A stretch of DNA of 64,000 nucleotides from Acuticoccus sp039034015 (GTDB lineage: Bacteria > Pseudomonadota > Alphaproteobacteria > Rhizobiales > Amorphaceae): assembly GCA_039034015.1 (NCBI GenBank), contig JBCCBM010000015.1:29075-93074 (forward strand), given 5' to 3'. The notes under the pieces were generated by a model that did no database searches, was not told where the DNA came from, and was given only the letters and a program-made list of their open reading frames with translations. Numbering within the stretch: position 1 is the first letter of the stretch; every line of letters begins with the position of its first letter. The translations under genes were made by a program, and so were the position numbers. Below, in pieces: positions 49,789 to 59,047 of the stretch.

Positions 49789-51413
49789 AGCGTCCAATAC
49801 CGCCCCTCGGACACCGGGGCGTACCGCTCCGCCAGGCGCGGGCCATAAACCTCCTCAAGCACGATCGCGCTCGGCTCCCCCTTCTCTAAAATCACGAAGG
49901 TTGCATCCTGGAACACCACGTCCGGGTCGGGCGGGGCAGCGCGGCTGAACGATCGCCCCTCGTGGAACCAGATGGGCGCGCCACGCAAGGGTCGCCCAAA
50001 CTCGGCCGCAAACGGGTTGCTGAAGGTGAGCGCCAAAACGCCATCGTCCGGCCCGACGGCATCGCCCAACAGCGCCCGCCCTTCGACAATTTTTGCAATC
50101 TGGTGGCAGTTCCCCTCCTTGCACCGCGTCAAGTCCGGCGGCAGCCGCCGGTCGGGAAACGCGCGCGGATCCACCACCAGCCCCGCAAACGGCGTCCCGG
50201 CGAGCGGCACCGGCGGGTAAAGCCGCGTTCCAACCGCCTGCGCGGCCACCGCGCCCACGTCCACCACCGCAACGCGCACGGCAATCAGCGCCGCCACCGC
50301 CACCAAAACCGGCCGCTGCACGGACGCTGCCCCCCGCGTCCACTCCACCACCAAAAGGAGCATGATGAAGTAAGTGACCGCTTCGCTGGAGTAGTGGTTC
50401 TGAAAAAGGCCCAGAAGGCCAGCCACCACCAGCCCCGCCAGCAAGAGCATCAGCCGCCAACGCTGCAAGAGGGCGGCGACCGGCCTCCGGTCCGTCGAGA
50501 GAAGCACCAAAAACGTGGCCGCCAACGCAAAGTAGACGCCCGCCTCCCCCGCCATTCGCAACACTTTTAAGAAACGTCGCGGGCCCGTGCTTGCCTCCGC
50601 AATCGCCATCAGATCGGCAAGATGGGGCCCCAGCGGCACCACGAAGACTTGGACCGCCACCAGGCTGAGGCCAAGCGAACCCAGCGCCACCGCCCCCACA
50701 ATCAGCGACCGCGGCCGCACAACCGCGCATCCCACAATCAGCGCGACCGCCACCGCACCATAGGACGCCTTTAAAAGGAGGAGCCCGGCCGCCACCACCC
50801 CAACCAGCCCCGCCCGCAAAAGCTCCACCGGTGAAGGTCGCGCCAAAGGCGGGAGGGTCAAAAAGAGCGCGATCGGCAAAAGAAGCGCCCAGCCGTACCG
50901 GTTGTACGGCGTGATGGCGCTGGCGGCCGACCACGCGAAGGGCAGCGTGATCTCGCGCAACGAAAGCGCCGTCGCCGTCACAATCAGGACCGACGCCGCC
51001 ACGGTGAGCAAAGATGCGCGCCCCACCAAGAAAACCAGCGTGAGCGCGCCCGCCCCCACCGCGACCAAGAGGTTTGCGGTCACCAAACGCGCCACTGTCG
51101 GCGGTCCAAACTCCAGCGCCGCCGCAAGGATCGCCGCATAGGCCGGGCCGATGGGGCTCATATAGTCCACCGACGGAACAAGGCCGTCCGCCGATCGCGC
51201 CGCCTGGTCCAGGAACATGTAAATGTCGTTGAGACCGTAGCTTGCGTCGATGTAAACGCCGTCGGTCGCAAGAGCGGCGAGGATGCCAACCCCGCTCAAC
51301 GCGAAGAAGCCCACCGCAAGGGTCTCCTCCACGGACCGCTTGAGGGCCAAAATGGCAATCGCCATGGCAGGCGCGGCAACGCCCACGATGAGATAGGTCA
51401 TCGCCATGATCAT
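49755..51413 (-). CDS. Multi-pass membrane protein, GT-C glycosyltransferase-like
   Basis: A 552-residue protein with about 10-12 helices in the first 410 residues and a soluble C-terminal domain of about 140 residues. The first extracytoplasmic loop has YIDASYGLNDIYMFLDQAARSADGL, with acidic residues where GT-C enzymes carry the catalytic Asp. The C-terminal domain (RCKEGNCHQIAKIVEG) has a Cys pair that could be bridged. It may transfer a polyprenyl-linked sugar in the periplasm. This fits the facing UbiA-HAD-GtrA operon, but GT-C membership is inferred from topology, not from a signature. Confidence 0.55.
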   Translation of the reverse strand: MIMAMTYLIVGVAAPAMAIAILALKRSVEETLAVGFFALSGVGILAALATDGVYIDASYGLNDIYMFLDQAARSADGLVPSVDYMSPIGPAYAAILAAALEFGPPTVARLVTANLLVAVGAGALTLVFLVGRASLLTVAASVLIVTATALSLREITLPFAWSAASAITPYNRYGWALLLPIALFLTLPPLARPSPVELLRAGLVGVVAAGLLLLKASYGAVAVALIVGCAVVRPRSLIVGAVALGSLGLSLVAVQVFVVPLGPHLADLMAIAEASTGPRRFLKVLRMAGEAGVYFALAATFLVLLSTDRRPVAALLQRWRLMLLLAGLVVAGLLGLFQNHYSSEAVTYFIMLLLVVEWTRGAASVQRPVLVAVAALIAVRVAVVDVGAVAAQAVGTRLYPPVPLAGTPFAGLVVDPRAFPDRRLPPDLTRCKEGNCHQIAKIVEGRALLGDAVGPDDGVLALTFSNPFAAEFGRPLRGAPIWFHEGRSFSRAAPPDPDVVFQDATFVILEKGEPSAIVLEEVYGPRLAERYAPVSEGRYWTLYRRLGPAPPG

Positions 51414-51654
51414 CGACGCCCCTCCCCCGTGGCCTGGTCACGCCGGGCCGATCCCCAGCGCCAATAAACAACCGTAGGCCGGCCGCAACACCACAGGGTT
51501 GCAGCAATGGCACGCCCCCTCGCCAATGGGGCCCATGTGCACATCTTCGCGCCGGATTGACCGGCGCGCGCGGGCGGTTCAGAACGCGCGGGGATCGACC
51601 GCGGGGCGCCGTCCACGGCTCTGTGCGGGGCACAATGGGGGACGCGGGGCAACC

Positions 51655-52971
51655 ATGCGCCTGACGAATTACTTTTTGCCAACGCTTCGCGAGACGCCCA
51701 AAGAGGCTGAGATTGTGTCGCACCGGCTGATGCTGCGGGCGGGGATGATCAAGCAGCAGGCGGCAGGGATCTATTCGTGGCTTCCCCTTGGGTTGCGGGT
51801 GCTTGGGCGGATTGAGGCGATCGTGCGTGAGGAGCAAAACCGCGCCGGCGCGCATGAAGTTTTGATGCCGACCATCCAGCCCATGGATCTTTGGAGCGAA
51901 TCGGGCCGCGCCGACGCCTACGGCCCAGAAATGCTGCGCATTCGCGACCGGCACGATCGCTCGCTCCTCTATGGCCCGACCAACGAGGAGATGATCACCG
52001 ACATCTTCCGCACCCATGTCAAAAGTTATCGGGCGCTGCCGCTCAATCTTTACCACATCCAGTGGAAGTTCCGTGATGAAGTTCGCCCCCGTTTCGGCGT
52101 CATGCGCGGCCGCGAATTCTTGATGAAGGACGCGTACTCCTTCGATGTGGACGCCGACAAAGCCCGCGCCGCCTATCATCGCATGTTCGTCGCCTATCTG
52201 CGGACGTTTGAGAGGCTTGGCTTGACCGCGATCCCCATGCGCGCCGACACCGGCCCCATTGGCGGCGACCTCAGCCACGAGTTCATCATCCTCGCCGACA
52301 CGGGCGAGAGCGCCGTCTTTTGCGACAACGCGCTCCTTAACACCCCCGTCCCGTCCGCCGACACCGACTTTTCCGCCGACCTTTCGCCAATTATCGATGC
52401 ATGGACGGCCCACTACGCGGCGACCGACGAGAAGCACGATCCGGCCGCCTTCGCGCGCCTGCCCGCCGAGCGCCAGGTGTCGGCCCGCGGCATCGAAGTG
52501 GGCCACATCTTCTACTTCGGCGAAAAATACTCCGCGCCGCTCGGCGCCCTGGTCGCCGGCCCGGATGGAGAAGAGCGCCCGGTCCACATGGGGTCCTACG
52601 GGATCGGCGTGTCGAGGCTCGTCGGCGCGGTGATCGAGGCGTCTCATGACGATGACGGCATCATTTGGCCAGACAGTATCGCCCCGTTCGACGTCGGCCT
52701 CATCAACCTGAAACCCGGCGACGATGCGACCGATCGGCTCGCCCAATCCCTGGAAACCGCGCTCACCAATGCTGGCCTTGAAACGCTGCACGACGACACC
52801 GACCAGCGCGCCGGCGCAAAGTTCGCGACCATGGATCTCATTGGCCTTCCCTGGCAGGTGACCGTTGGCCCGCGGGGCGCCAAGGACGGCACCGTTGACC
52901 TCAAGCACCGCGCCACCGGCGAAAAACAGTCGCTGAGCGTCGCGGACGCCATCGCCCGGCTTGCCCCATGA
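51655..52971 (+). CDS. proS: Proline-tRNA ligase (short alphaproteobacterial type)
   Basis: A 438-residue class II aminoacyl-tRNA synthetase. Motif 1 region is GIYSWLPLGLRVLGRIEAIVREE, then TNEEMITDIF, motif 2 region YHIQWKFRDEVRPRFGVMRGREFLMKDAYSFD (about residues 137-168) and motif 3 GSYGIGVSRLVGAVIE. The C-terminal anticodon-binding domain follows. The bacterial editing insertion domain is absent, as in other alphaproteobacteria, giving a length near 440. The ATG at 51655 is the only one matching MRLTNYFLPTLRETP. The stop overlaps lolC by 4 bases. Confidence 0.96.
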   Translation: MRLTNYFLPTLRETPKEAEIVSHRLMLRAGMIKQQAAGIYSWLPLGLRVLGRIEAIVREEQNRAGAHEVLMPTIQPMDLWSESGRADAYGPEMLRIRDRHDRSLLYGPTNEEMITDIFRTHVKSYRALPLNLYHIQWKFRDEVRPRFGVMRGREFLMKDAYSFDVDADKARAAYHRMFVAYLRTFERLGLTAIPMRADTGPIGGDLSHEFIILADTGESAVFCDNALLNTPVPSADTDFSADLSPIIDAWTAHYAATDEKHDPAAFARLPAERQVSARGIEVGHIFYFGEKYSAPLGALVAGPDGEERPVHMGSYGIGVSRLVGAVIEASHDDDGIIWPDSIAPFDVGLINLKPGDDATDRLAQSLETALTNAGLETLHDDTDQRAGAKFATMDLIGLPWQVTVGPRGAKDGTVDLKHRATGEKQSLSVADAIARLAP

Positions 52972-54221
52972 AGCCGTTCGGCGCCCTCGAATGGCTGGTC
53001 GCGTGGCGCTACCTGCGCTCCCGACGCCGCGAAGCGTTTGTCTCGGTCATCACCACCTTGTCGCTCGTCGGCATCACCCTCGGCGTTGCAACCCTCATCA
53101 TCGTCATGGCGGTGATGAACGGCTTTCGCGCCGAACTCTTCAACAAAATTCTCGGCGTCAGCGGCCACGTCCTCATCCAACCCATGGAGCGCCCCCTCAC
53201 CGATTTTCGGGATGTCGCCAACCGGATCGCAAAGGCAGAGGGCGTCCGAATGGCCGTCCCATTCGTCGAAGGCCAAGCCCTCGTCTCGGGGGCCATCTCG
53301 TCCTCCGGCGCCTTGGTGCGCGGCGTCGCGCCAGAAGACTTCGCGCGCCTCACGTTCGTCTCCGAACGCCTCATCCTCGGCGACCCGGCCGAGTTCGGCG
53401 CCCCCAAGACGATCATCGTCGGCTCGCGTCTTGCGCGCAGTCTTGGCGTTACGCTCGGCGACACGCTCCAGCTCATCAACCCAGACGGGCCCGCCACCCC
53501 CTTCGGCGTCACCCCCCGTATCGATACATTCGCGATCGCCGGCGTTTTCGAAATCGGCATGAGCGAATACGACGCCTCCTTCATCTACATGCCGCTCGAC
53601 GCTGCCCAGGCCTATTTTAAACAAAGCGGCACCGTGACGGCCATTGAGGTCTTCATCGACGATCCCGACGCCGTCGAAAACGCGCGTCTCACCATCCAAG
53701 CCGCGGCCGAGCGCCCCGTTTTTCTTGTCGACTGGCGCCAACGCAACGCGACATTCTTCTCAGCACTCGTCGTCGAGCGGAACGTGATGTTCATCATCTT
53801 AACGCTCATCATACTCGTCGCCGCACTCAATATTATCTCTGGAATGATCATGTTGGTGAAAGAGAAAGGGCGCGACATCGCAATATTGCGCACAATCGGC
53901 GCCTCCCGCGGCACGATCCTGCGCATCTTTCTCATCGCCGGCCTCTCAATTGGCACAATTGGAACATTCCTCGGGTTCGTGTTTGGAACTCTGATCGCCC
54001 TCAATATTGAGTCAATCCGCCAGTTCATCTCCTCACTCCTTGAAGTTGAGCTCTTCTCCCCTGAACTCTACTTCCTGTCCCGCATGCCCGCAGACATGGA
54101 CTCCAGCGAAACCGCAACGGTCGTCCTCATGGGCCTCGTCCTTTCTCTGCTCGCAACGCTCTATCCGGCCTGGAAAGCCGCCAAGACTGACCCCGTGGTT
54201 GCGCTAAAGGCAGACGGTTGA
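52968..54221 (+). CDS. lolC: Lipoprotein-releasing ABC transporter permease (LolC/LolE family)
   Basis: A 417-residue inner-membrane protein. It has the N-terminal signature EWLVAWRYLRSRRREAFVSVITTLSLVGITLGVATLIIVMAVMNGFR in overview, an extracytoplasmic MacB-PCD-like domain (about 50-270) and three C-terminal helices of the FtsX type. It releases outer-membrane lipoproteins to LolA using the LolD ATPase. One fused LolC/E-type subunit suffices in many alphaproteobacteria. It overlaps proS (ATGA) and lolD (TTGA). Third-codon-position GC looks lower at its 3' half than in neighbours. Confidence 0.92.
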   Translation: MKPFGALEWLVAWRYLRSRRREAFVSVITTLSLVGITLGVATLIIVMAVMNGFRAELFNKILGVSGHVLIQPMERPLTDFRDVANRIAKAEGVRMAVPFVEGQALVSGAISSSGALVRGVAPEDFARLTFVSERLILGDPAEFGAPKTIIVGSRLARSLGVTLGDTLQLINPDGPATPFGVTPRIDTFAIAGVFEIGMSEYDASFIYMPLDAAQAYFKQSGTVTAIEVFIDDPDAVENARLTIQAAAERPVFLVDWRQRNATFFSALVVERNVMFIILTLIILVAALNIISGMIMLVKEKGRDIAILRTIGASRGTILRIFLIAGLSIGTIGTFLGFVFGTLIALNIESIRQFISSLLEVELFSPELYFLSRMPADMDSSETATVVLMGLVLSLLATLYPAWKAAKTDPVVALKADG

Positions 54222-54892
54222 CCCCCCTCACGCTGGCAAACGTCACCCGCGCGTTTGGTGACGGCGACCAGACGGTCGACGTCCTGCGCGGCGTTGACCT
54301 TGCCGTCGCGCGGGGCGAGCTCGTCGCGCTGGTGGCGCCGTCGGGCGCTGGCAAGTCAACCCTCCTTCAAATTGCAGGGCTCCTTGATCGTCCTTCTGAT
54401 GGGACGGTCGCGATCAATGGCGTTGACGCCACCTGCACAAGCGACGCCGCCCGGACGGCCATGCGCCGCGACAACATTGGCTTTGTCTATCAATTCCATC
54501 ATCTCCTCAGTGACTTCTCCGCGCGGGAGAACGTTGCCCTCCCCCAACGTTTGCGTGGGGTCGCACCATCCGCAGCCCTCAAAAGGGCCGACACACTCTT
54601 GGAACAACTTGGCCTTGCAGCGCGCAGAACCCATCGCCCGGCCGCACTCTCAGGTGGCGAACGCCAGCGCGTTGCCATCGCCCGCGCCGTCGCCAACAAC
54701 CCTTCGGTTCTCCTGGCGGACGAACCCACCGGGAACCTTGACGGCGCAACCGCCGAGGCTGTCCGACAAGCCTTTATCGACCTCAGCCGCGCCGAAGGCC
54801 TTGCCGCCCTCATCGCCACCCACAACACCGAACTTGCAGCCGCCCTCGACCGAACCGTGACCCTTCGCGACGGCCAACTGATTCGCACATAA
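54218..54892 (+). CDS. lolD: Lipoprotein-releasing system ATP-binding protein
   Basis: A 224-residue ABC ATPase. Walker A is APSGAGKSTLLQ, the Q-loop is FVYQFHHLL (the LolD-typical FHHLL), the signature is LSGGERQRVAIARA and Walker B is VLLADEPTGNLD. It starts at a TTG overlapping the lolC stop; no ATG or GTG is available near the homology start (LTLANVTRAFG). It powers lipoprotein extraction with LolC. Confidence 0.93.
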   Translation: MTPLTLANVTRAFGDGDQTVDVLRGVDLAVARGELVALVAPSGAGKSTLLQIAGLLDRPSDGTVAINGVDATCTSDAARTAMRRDNIGFVYQFHHLLSDFSARENVALPQRLRGVAPSAALKRADTLLEQLGLAARRTHRPAALSGGERQRVAIARAVANNPSVLLADEPTGNLDGATAEAVRQAFIDLSRAEGLAALIATHNTELAAALDRTVTLRDGQLIRT

Positions 54893-54908
54893 TGTTCCAT
54901 TCCTGATC

Positions 54909-54937
54909 TTGTCAAGCATGGGAACATCCGATAAACA
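54909..54937 (+). promoter_or_regulatory. Candidate sigma-70 promoter for the small ORF / dnaE region
   Basis: TTGTCA (54909-54914) and TAAACA (54932-54937) are 17 bases apart. GAAC-N7-AAAC (54922-54936 region) overlaps the -10 and is one base off the alphaproteobacterial LexA box GAAC-N7-GAAC. TGTTCC (54893) and GGAACA (54921) form a flanking inverted repeat. Confidence 0.4.
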
Positions 54938-54961
54938 CTCCTCTACACACGGAGTGTTCTA

Positions 54962-55060
54962 ATGTCTCGCATGCTTCTCGACGCTGGCGCCCTGGTCTCG
55001 TGCCTCTCCTTTTTCACCGCGTGTTATCTGTGGATGGGCGGCGGCGGCCCGCTCGTCTGA
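54962..55060 (+). CDS. Putative 32-residue membrane miniprotein
   Basis: A short open frame beginning MSRMLLDAGALVSCLSFFTA and ending MGGGGPLV, with GGAGTG placed 6 bases before its ATG. One hydrophobic stretch (about residues 9-24) would span a membrane. It lies between lolD and dnaE, directly after a plausible promoter. No homologue is recalled, so it may be non-coding leader sequence. Confidence 0.4.
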   Translation: MSRMLLDAGALVSCLSFFTACYLWMGGGGPLV

Positions 55061-55105
55061 CGCCCCGCAGCGTAAAGTTGGAGCGTTGGATTGTGAGGGG
55101 CCGCC

Positions 55106-58100
55106 ATGTTTATTCATCTTCGCACGCACTCGGCCTACTCGCTCTTAGAAGGCGCACTTCACCTCAAGGATCTTGTGCGGCTCGCCCGGGCGCATGGCCA
55201 ACCCGCGGTCGGACTGACGGACACGGCGAATCTTTTTGGCGCCCTTGAGTTCGCGGAGGCCGCAGCAAACGCTGGGATACAACCCATTGTGGGTGTTTGC
55301 GCGCCCATCGTCCTTCCTGAGCGCATCCAGCATGGCCGCGCCGTCACCCTGGTTGGCCAGCTCCCCCTCATTGCCGCATCCGATGAGGGCTTTTCCAACC
55401 TCCAGCGCCTCATCAGCCGCGCGTACCTGACCGCGGGTGACGGGCCGCTCGGCCTGCCAATTGAGGCGCTCGAGGGAGCCTCAGAAGGCGTCATTGCCCT
55501 CTCAGGCTGGACAGATGGACCGATCGGCCTGCTAAGCGCTGCGGGGGATGACGATGCCGCCGCTGAAGCGTTCGGCAGCCTTGCCAGAACGTTCGGCGAT
55601 CGATTTTATGTGGAGCTTCAGCGGCACGACCTCCCCGGCGAAAGCCGGCTTGAAGCGTTCCTGACGACCCTCGCCTTCGACAACGCCCGCCCGCTTGTCG
55701 CGACCAACAACGTCTTCTTCGAAACGCCCGACGCCTACGAGGCCCACGACGCCCTTCTTGCCATCGCCGACGGGCGACGAATTGCTGACGATGAGCGACG
55801 GCGCGTCAGTCCTCAACACGCCTTTTTGTCGTCCGACGCCATGGCGAAGACCTTTGCCGACTGTCCCGAAGCCCTTGAGAACACATTGGAGATTGCGCAG
55901 CGGTGCCACGCACGCCCGCTGAAGCAAGCGCCAATGCTGCCGCGCTTCGTGTCAACCGCTGCGCCTGGAGCAGACGCTGAAGCGGACGAGGCGGCAGCTC
56001 TGCGGGACATGGCCCACGCGGGGCTCGCCAATCGCCTGCGCACACGCGGGCGCGCCGACGGTCTTGACGAGGCGGCCTACCGTGAACGCCTTGAGCGAGA
56101 GCTTTCCATCATCATCGCGATGAAGTTTCCCGGCTACTTTCTCATCGTGGCCGACTTCATCCAATGGGCGAAGCGGCAGAATATTGCCGTTGGCCCCGGA
56201 CGCGGTTCGGGTGCTGGGTCCCTTGTTGCCTACGCATTGACGATTACGGACCTTGACCCTTTGCGGTTTGACCTGCTGTTCGAACGGTTTCTCAATCCGG
56301 AGCGGGTGTCGATGCCTGACTTCGATATTGATTTTTGCCAAGAGCGTCGGGACGAAGTTATCGGCTACGTTCAGGAGAGGTACGGGGCGGACAAAGTCGC
56401 GCAAATTATTACGTTCGGAACACTGCAGGCTCGCGCCGTGGTGCGAGATGTCGGCCGCGTGCTCGACATGCCCTATGGCAAGTGTGACCAGTTGGCAAAA
56501 CTGGTGCCTTCGAACCCGGCAAACCCCGTGTCGTTGGGAGAGGCCGTCAAAACGGAGCCGCGCCTTCAGCAAATGCGAGACGCGGATCCGCAGGTTGATC
56601 GCTTGCTGTCCATGGCGCTCAGGCTAGAGGGTCTTTACCGCCACGCGTCCACCCACGCGGCGGGCATTGTCATTGGCGATCGCCCGCTTGACGAAATTGT
56701 CCCACTCTACCGCGACCCGCGCTCCGATCTCCCGGTCACCCAATACAACATGAAGTGGGTTGAGAGCGCAGGTCTTGTCAAGTTTGACTTCCTCGGCCTG
56801 AAGACGCTCACCACGATCGAGCGGGCTTGCGGCTTAATCCAGCAGCCGATCGACCTTGATACCCTCCCCCTCAACGATAAGAAAGCTTACGACCTTCTTG
56901 CAAGTGGCGATACGGCTGGCGTCTTTCAGCTGGAAAGTCAGGGGATGCGAAAAGCCCTGATCGGTATGCGACCCGATTGCTTTGAAGATATCATCGCAAT
57001 TGTCGCGCTCTACCGTCCGGGCCCGATGGACAATATTCCAAGTTATAACCGGCGAAAGCATGGACTTGAGAAGCCGGATTACCTTCACCAGGCGCTAGAA
57101 CCTGTGCTTCGAGAAACTCACGGTATTATCATCTATCAAGAGCAGGTCATGCAGATTGCGCAGATCCTGTCTGGTTACTCACTTGGTGAGGCTGATCTGC
57201 TTCGGCGCGCGATGGGGAAGAAGATTGCGGCCGAGATGGCCGTGCAACGGGACCGGTTCGTCAATGGTGCTGTTGAGCGAGGAACAACCGCGCCCGATGC
57301 CCAACGCATCTTTGACCTTGTTGCAAAGTTTGCCAACTATGGGTTTAACAAATCTCACGCTGCCGCCTACGCTCTCCTTGCGTACCACACCGCTTACTTG
57401 AAGGCGAACTTTCCGGAAGAGTTCCTCGCTGCATCCATGACTATGGATCTTGGCAACACGGATAAACTTGCTGACTTTCGTGCTGAAGCCCAGCGCCTTA
57501 ATATTGCGGTGAAACCGCCGTCGATTGCGCGCTCAAAGGAAGAGTTTTCGGTCGCTGACGGTTCAGTGCTTTACGGCCTTTCAGCGGTGAAGGGGGTCGG
57601 CCGGCCGCTTGTGAGGCACATTGTGGCCTTGAGAGACGAGCGGGCATTTTCCTCCCTTGCAGATTTTGCGCGGCGGCTCGATCCAAAACATGCGCCAAAA
57701 CGTGCGCTAAGCGCGCTTATCGGCGCCGGTGCGCTGGACGATTTTGGGATTGATCGGGGGCGGGTTCACGCAGGGATCGACCAGATCCTTGGGATCGCCG
57801 GGCGCGTGCGAAGTGGGCTTGAGCAAGGCCAGAACGATTTCTTCGGCGCTGCGAAAGATGATGAAATCCGGTTGCCTGAGGATGCCGTCTGGACGCCTGA
57901 AGAGCGGCTCCAGAAGGAGCATGATGCCATCGGGTTCTATCTTTCAGCCCATCCGCTTGACGATGCGGCCGATGCGCTGAAGACGGCGGGGGTGCTGGAT
58001 TGGCGCGCATTCAGCGCAGCGGGCGGCGGGCATCGGCTGGCCGGCGTTGTGGTGGCCAAGCAAGAGCGGCGCACCCGCAGCGGGGGCCGGATGGCGGTGG

Positions 58101-58501
58101 TGGCGTTCTCCGACCCATCCGGGCAGTTCGAGGGGATCGTTTTCCAAGATCAGCTTGAGCAGTTCCGCGATCGATTGGCCGTAGGCGCCGCGGTTGTTCT
58201 CTCGGTGACAGCGCAAGAGCGCGAGGAAGGGCTGTCGATCCGCATCCAGAATGTGGAGCCACTCTCATCGCTCGCCGCAAAGGGGCGCTCGCGCGTTGCG
58301 GTTTTTGTCGATGCGAAGGACGCGATTGGTCCGATTTCGCGGCTTGTCGCTGCCCCCGGGCCCTGCACCGTCGATATCATCGCACTAATCGATCGGGAGC
58401 GAGAGGTTTGCGTCAGTCTCAAAACCGCACGGAATGTTACCCCATCGGTGATCAATGCAATGCGCTCGGTGAAGGGGGTCTGCGATGTGCGCTTTGTTTA
58501 G
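55106..58501 (+). CDS. dnaE: DNA polymerase III subunit alpha (DnaE1)
   Basis: An 1131-residue replicative polymerase. The N-terminal PHP domain starts FIHLRTHSAYSLLEGAL. The polymerase core has GPGRGSGAGSLVAYALTITDLDP and the catalytic Asp motif PDFDIDFCQERRDEVI. Also present are NPANPVSLGEAV, YRPGPMDNIPSYNRRK and KKIAAEMAVQRDRF. The helix-hairpin-helix region and the OB-fold (HRLAGVVVAKQERRTRSGGRMAVV) follow. Length and the lolCD neighbourhood point to DnaE1, not the error-prone DnaE2. GAGGGGCC precedes the ATG. Confidence 0.95.
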   Translation: MFIHLRTHSAYSLLEGALHLKDLVRLARAHGQPAVGLTDTANLFGALEFAEAAANAGIQPIVGVCAPIVLPERIQHGRAVTLVGQLPLIAASDEGFSNLQRLISRAYLTAGDGPLGLPIEALEGASEGVIALSGWTDGPIGLLSAAGDDDAAAEAFGSLARTFGDRFYVELQRHDLPGESRLEAFLTTLAFDNARPLVATNNVFFETPDAYEAHDALLAIADGRRIADDERRRVSPQHAFLSSDAMAKTFADCPEALENTLEIAQRCHARPLKQAPMLPRFVSTAAPGADAEADEAAALRDMAHAGLANRLRTRGRADGLDEAAYRERLERELSIIIAMKFPGYFLIVADFIQWAKRQNIAVGPGRGSGAGSLVAYALTITDLDPLRFDLLFERFLNPERVSMPDFDIDFCQERRDEVIGYVQERYGADKVAQIITFGTLQARAVVRDVGRVLDMPYGKCDQLAKLVPSNPANPVSLGEAVKTEPRLQQMRDADPQVDRLLSMALRLEGLYRHASTHAAGIVIGDRPLDEIVPLYRDPRSDLPVTQYNMKWVESAGLVKFDFLGLKTLTTIERACGLIQQPIDLDTLPLNDKKAYDLLASGDTAGVFQLESQGMRKALIGMRPDCFEDIIAIVALYRPGPMDNIPSYNRRKHGLEKPDYLHQALEPVLRETHGIIIYQEQVMQIAQILSGYSLGEADLLRRAMGKKIAAEMAVQRDRFVNGAVERGTTAPDAQRIFDLVAKFANYGFNKSHAAAYALLAYHTAYLKANFPEEFLAASMTMDLGNTDKLADFRAEAQRLNIAVKPPSIARSKEEFSVADGSVLYGLSAVKGVGRPLVRHIVALRDERAFSSLADFARRLDPKHAPKRALSALIGAGALDDFGIDRGRVHAGIDQILGIAGRVRSGLEQGQNDFFGAAKDDEIRLPEDAVWTPEERLQKEHDAIGFYLSAHPLDDAADALKTAGVLDWRAFSAAGGGHRLAGVVVAKQERRTRSGGRMAVVAFSDPSGQFEGIVFQDQLEQFRDRLAVGAAVVLSVTAQEREEGLSIRIQNVEPLSSLAAKGRSRVAVFVDAKDAIGPISRLVAAPGPCTVDIIALIDREREVCVSLKTARNVTPSVINAMRSVKGVCDVRFV

Positions 58502-59047
58502 GCTCCGACCGCGCCGCACGCCGGGTTCGTGCGAAAGTGGATGGGCTGCCAGGGCCACTTCGCCGCAAGCCGAAGTGTCTTTTGCACGGCAGTGCGTGCG
58601 CGAGGGCAGTGCTTTCCGCCGAAGCAACAGCGCCAATCTTTGCCTACGATGCCAACTTCACCTGGATGAGCCTTGGGGGTCACAGCACGATGTTTGATTG
58701 GGGTGTGGGTCATGGCTTGGGCCGTCCGGAGCCTGCGCAGGACGCCCGAAGAAATCTTTTTCGCGCGCGGCTGCGGTGCGGTCGCTTACCGCGCTTTGGT
58801 TGGCTGGCGACTTTCAACGTTTTCAACCGTTTTTCGGCCTCGTGCTTTCGCGCCGAGCCGCCACCGCGCCGGAGCGTTCCGCCCGTTCAATCGGTTGAAG
58901 GGACGATTCGCGGCTGATTGGCTTGGAGCGCGGCTGACCGCGGAGGCTGATCGGCTGTGGCGCTGCGCCTGGACGGAGGGGCTTCGTCACCGCCGCGTTC
59001 GCGTGGGGTCGGCGCGCTCTGCGGCGGGTCAGTCGGCGCGTGGCGAC
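58502..59047. other. Intergenic region after dnaE without a recognised gene
   Basis: Several open frames cross this 546-base stretch on both strands, but none has homology, a good ribosome-binding site or a protein-like composition (Arg/Cys-rich on both strands). A short direct repeat TTTCAACG-TTTTCAACCG occurs near 58813-58832. It may be a decayed gene or the 3' flank of the oxidoreductase gene that ends at 59048. Confidence 0.5.

Noticed and set aside
49855..52908. 1017-codon minus-strand frame spanning proS and the GT-C-like gene
   Set aside because: It is antisense to proS and out of frame with the real membrane-protein gene. Its Gly/Arg-rich translation has no domains.
58502..59047. Several plus-strand open frames after dnaE, one continuing to 59947
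   Set aside because: The long frame is antisense to the flavoenzyme gene, and the part in the gap has Arg/Cys-rich, non-protein-like composition with no start signal.
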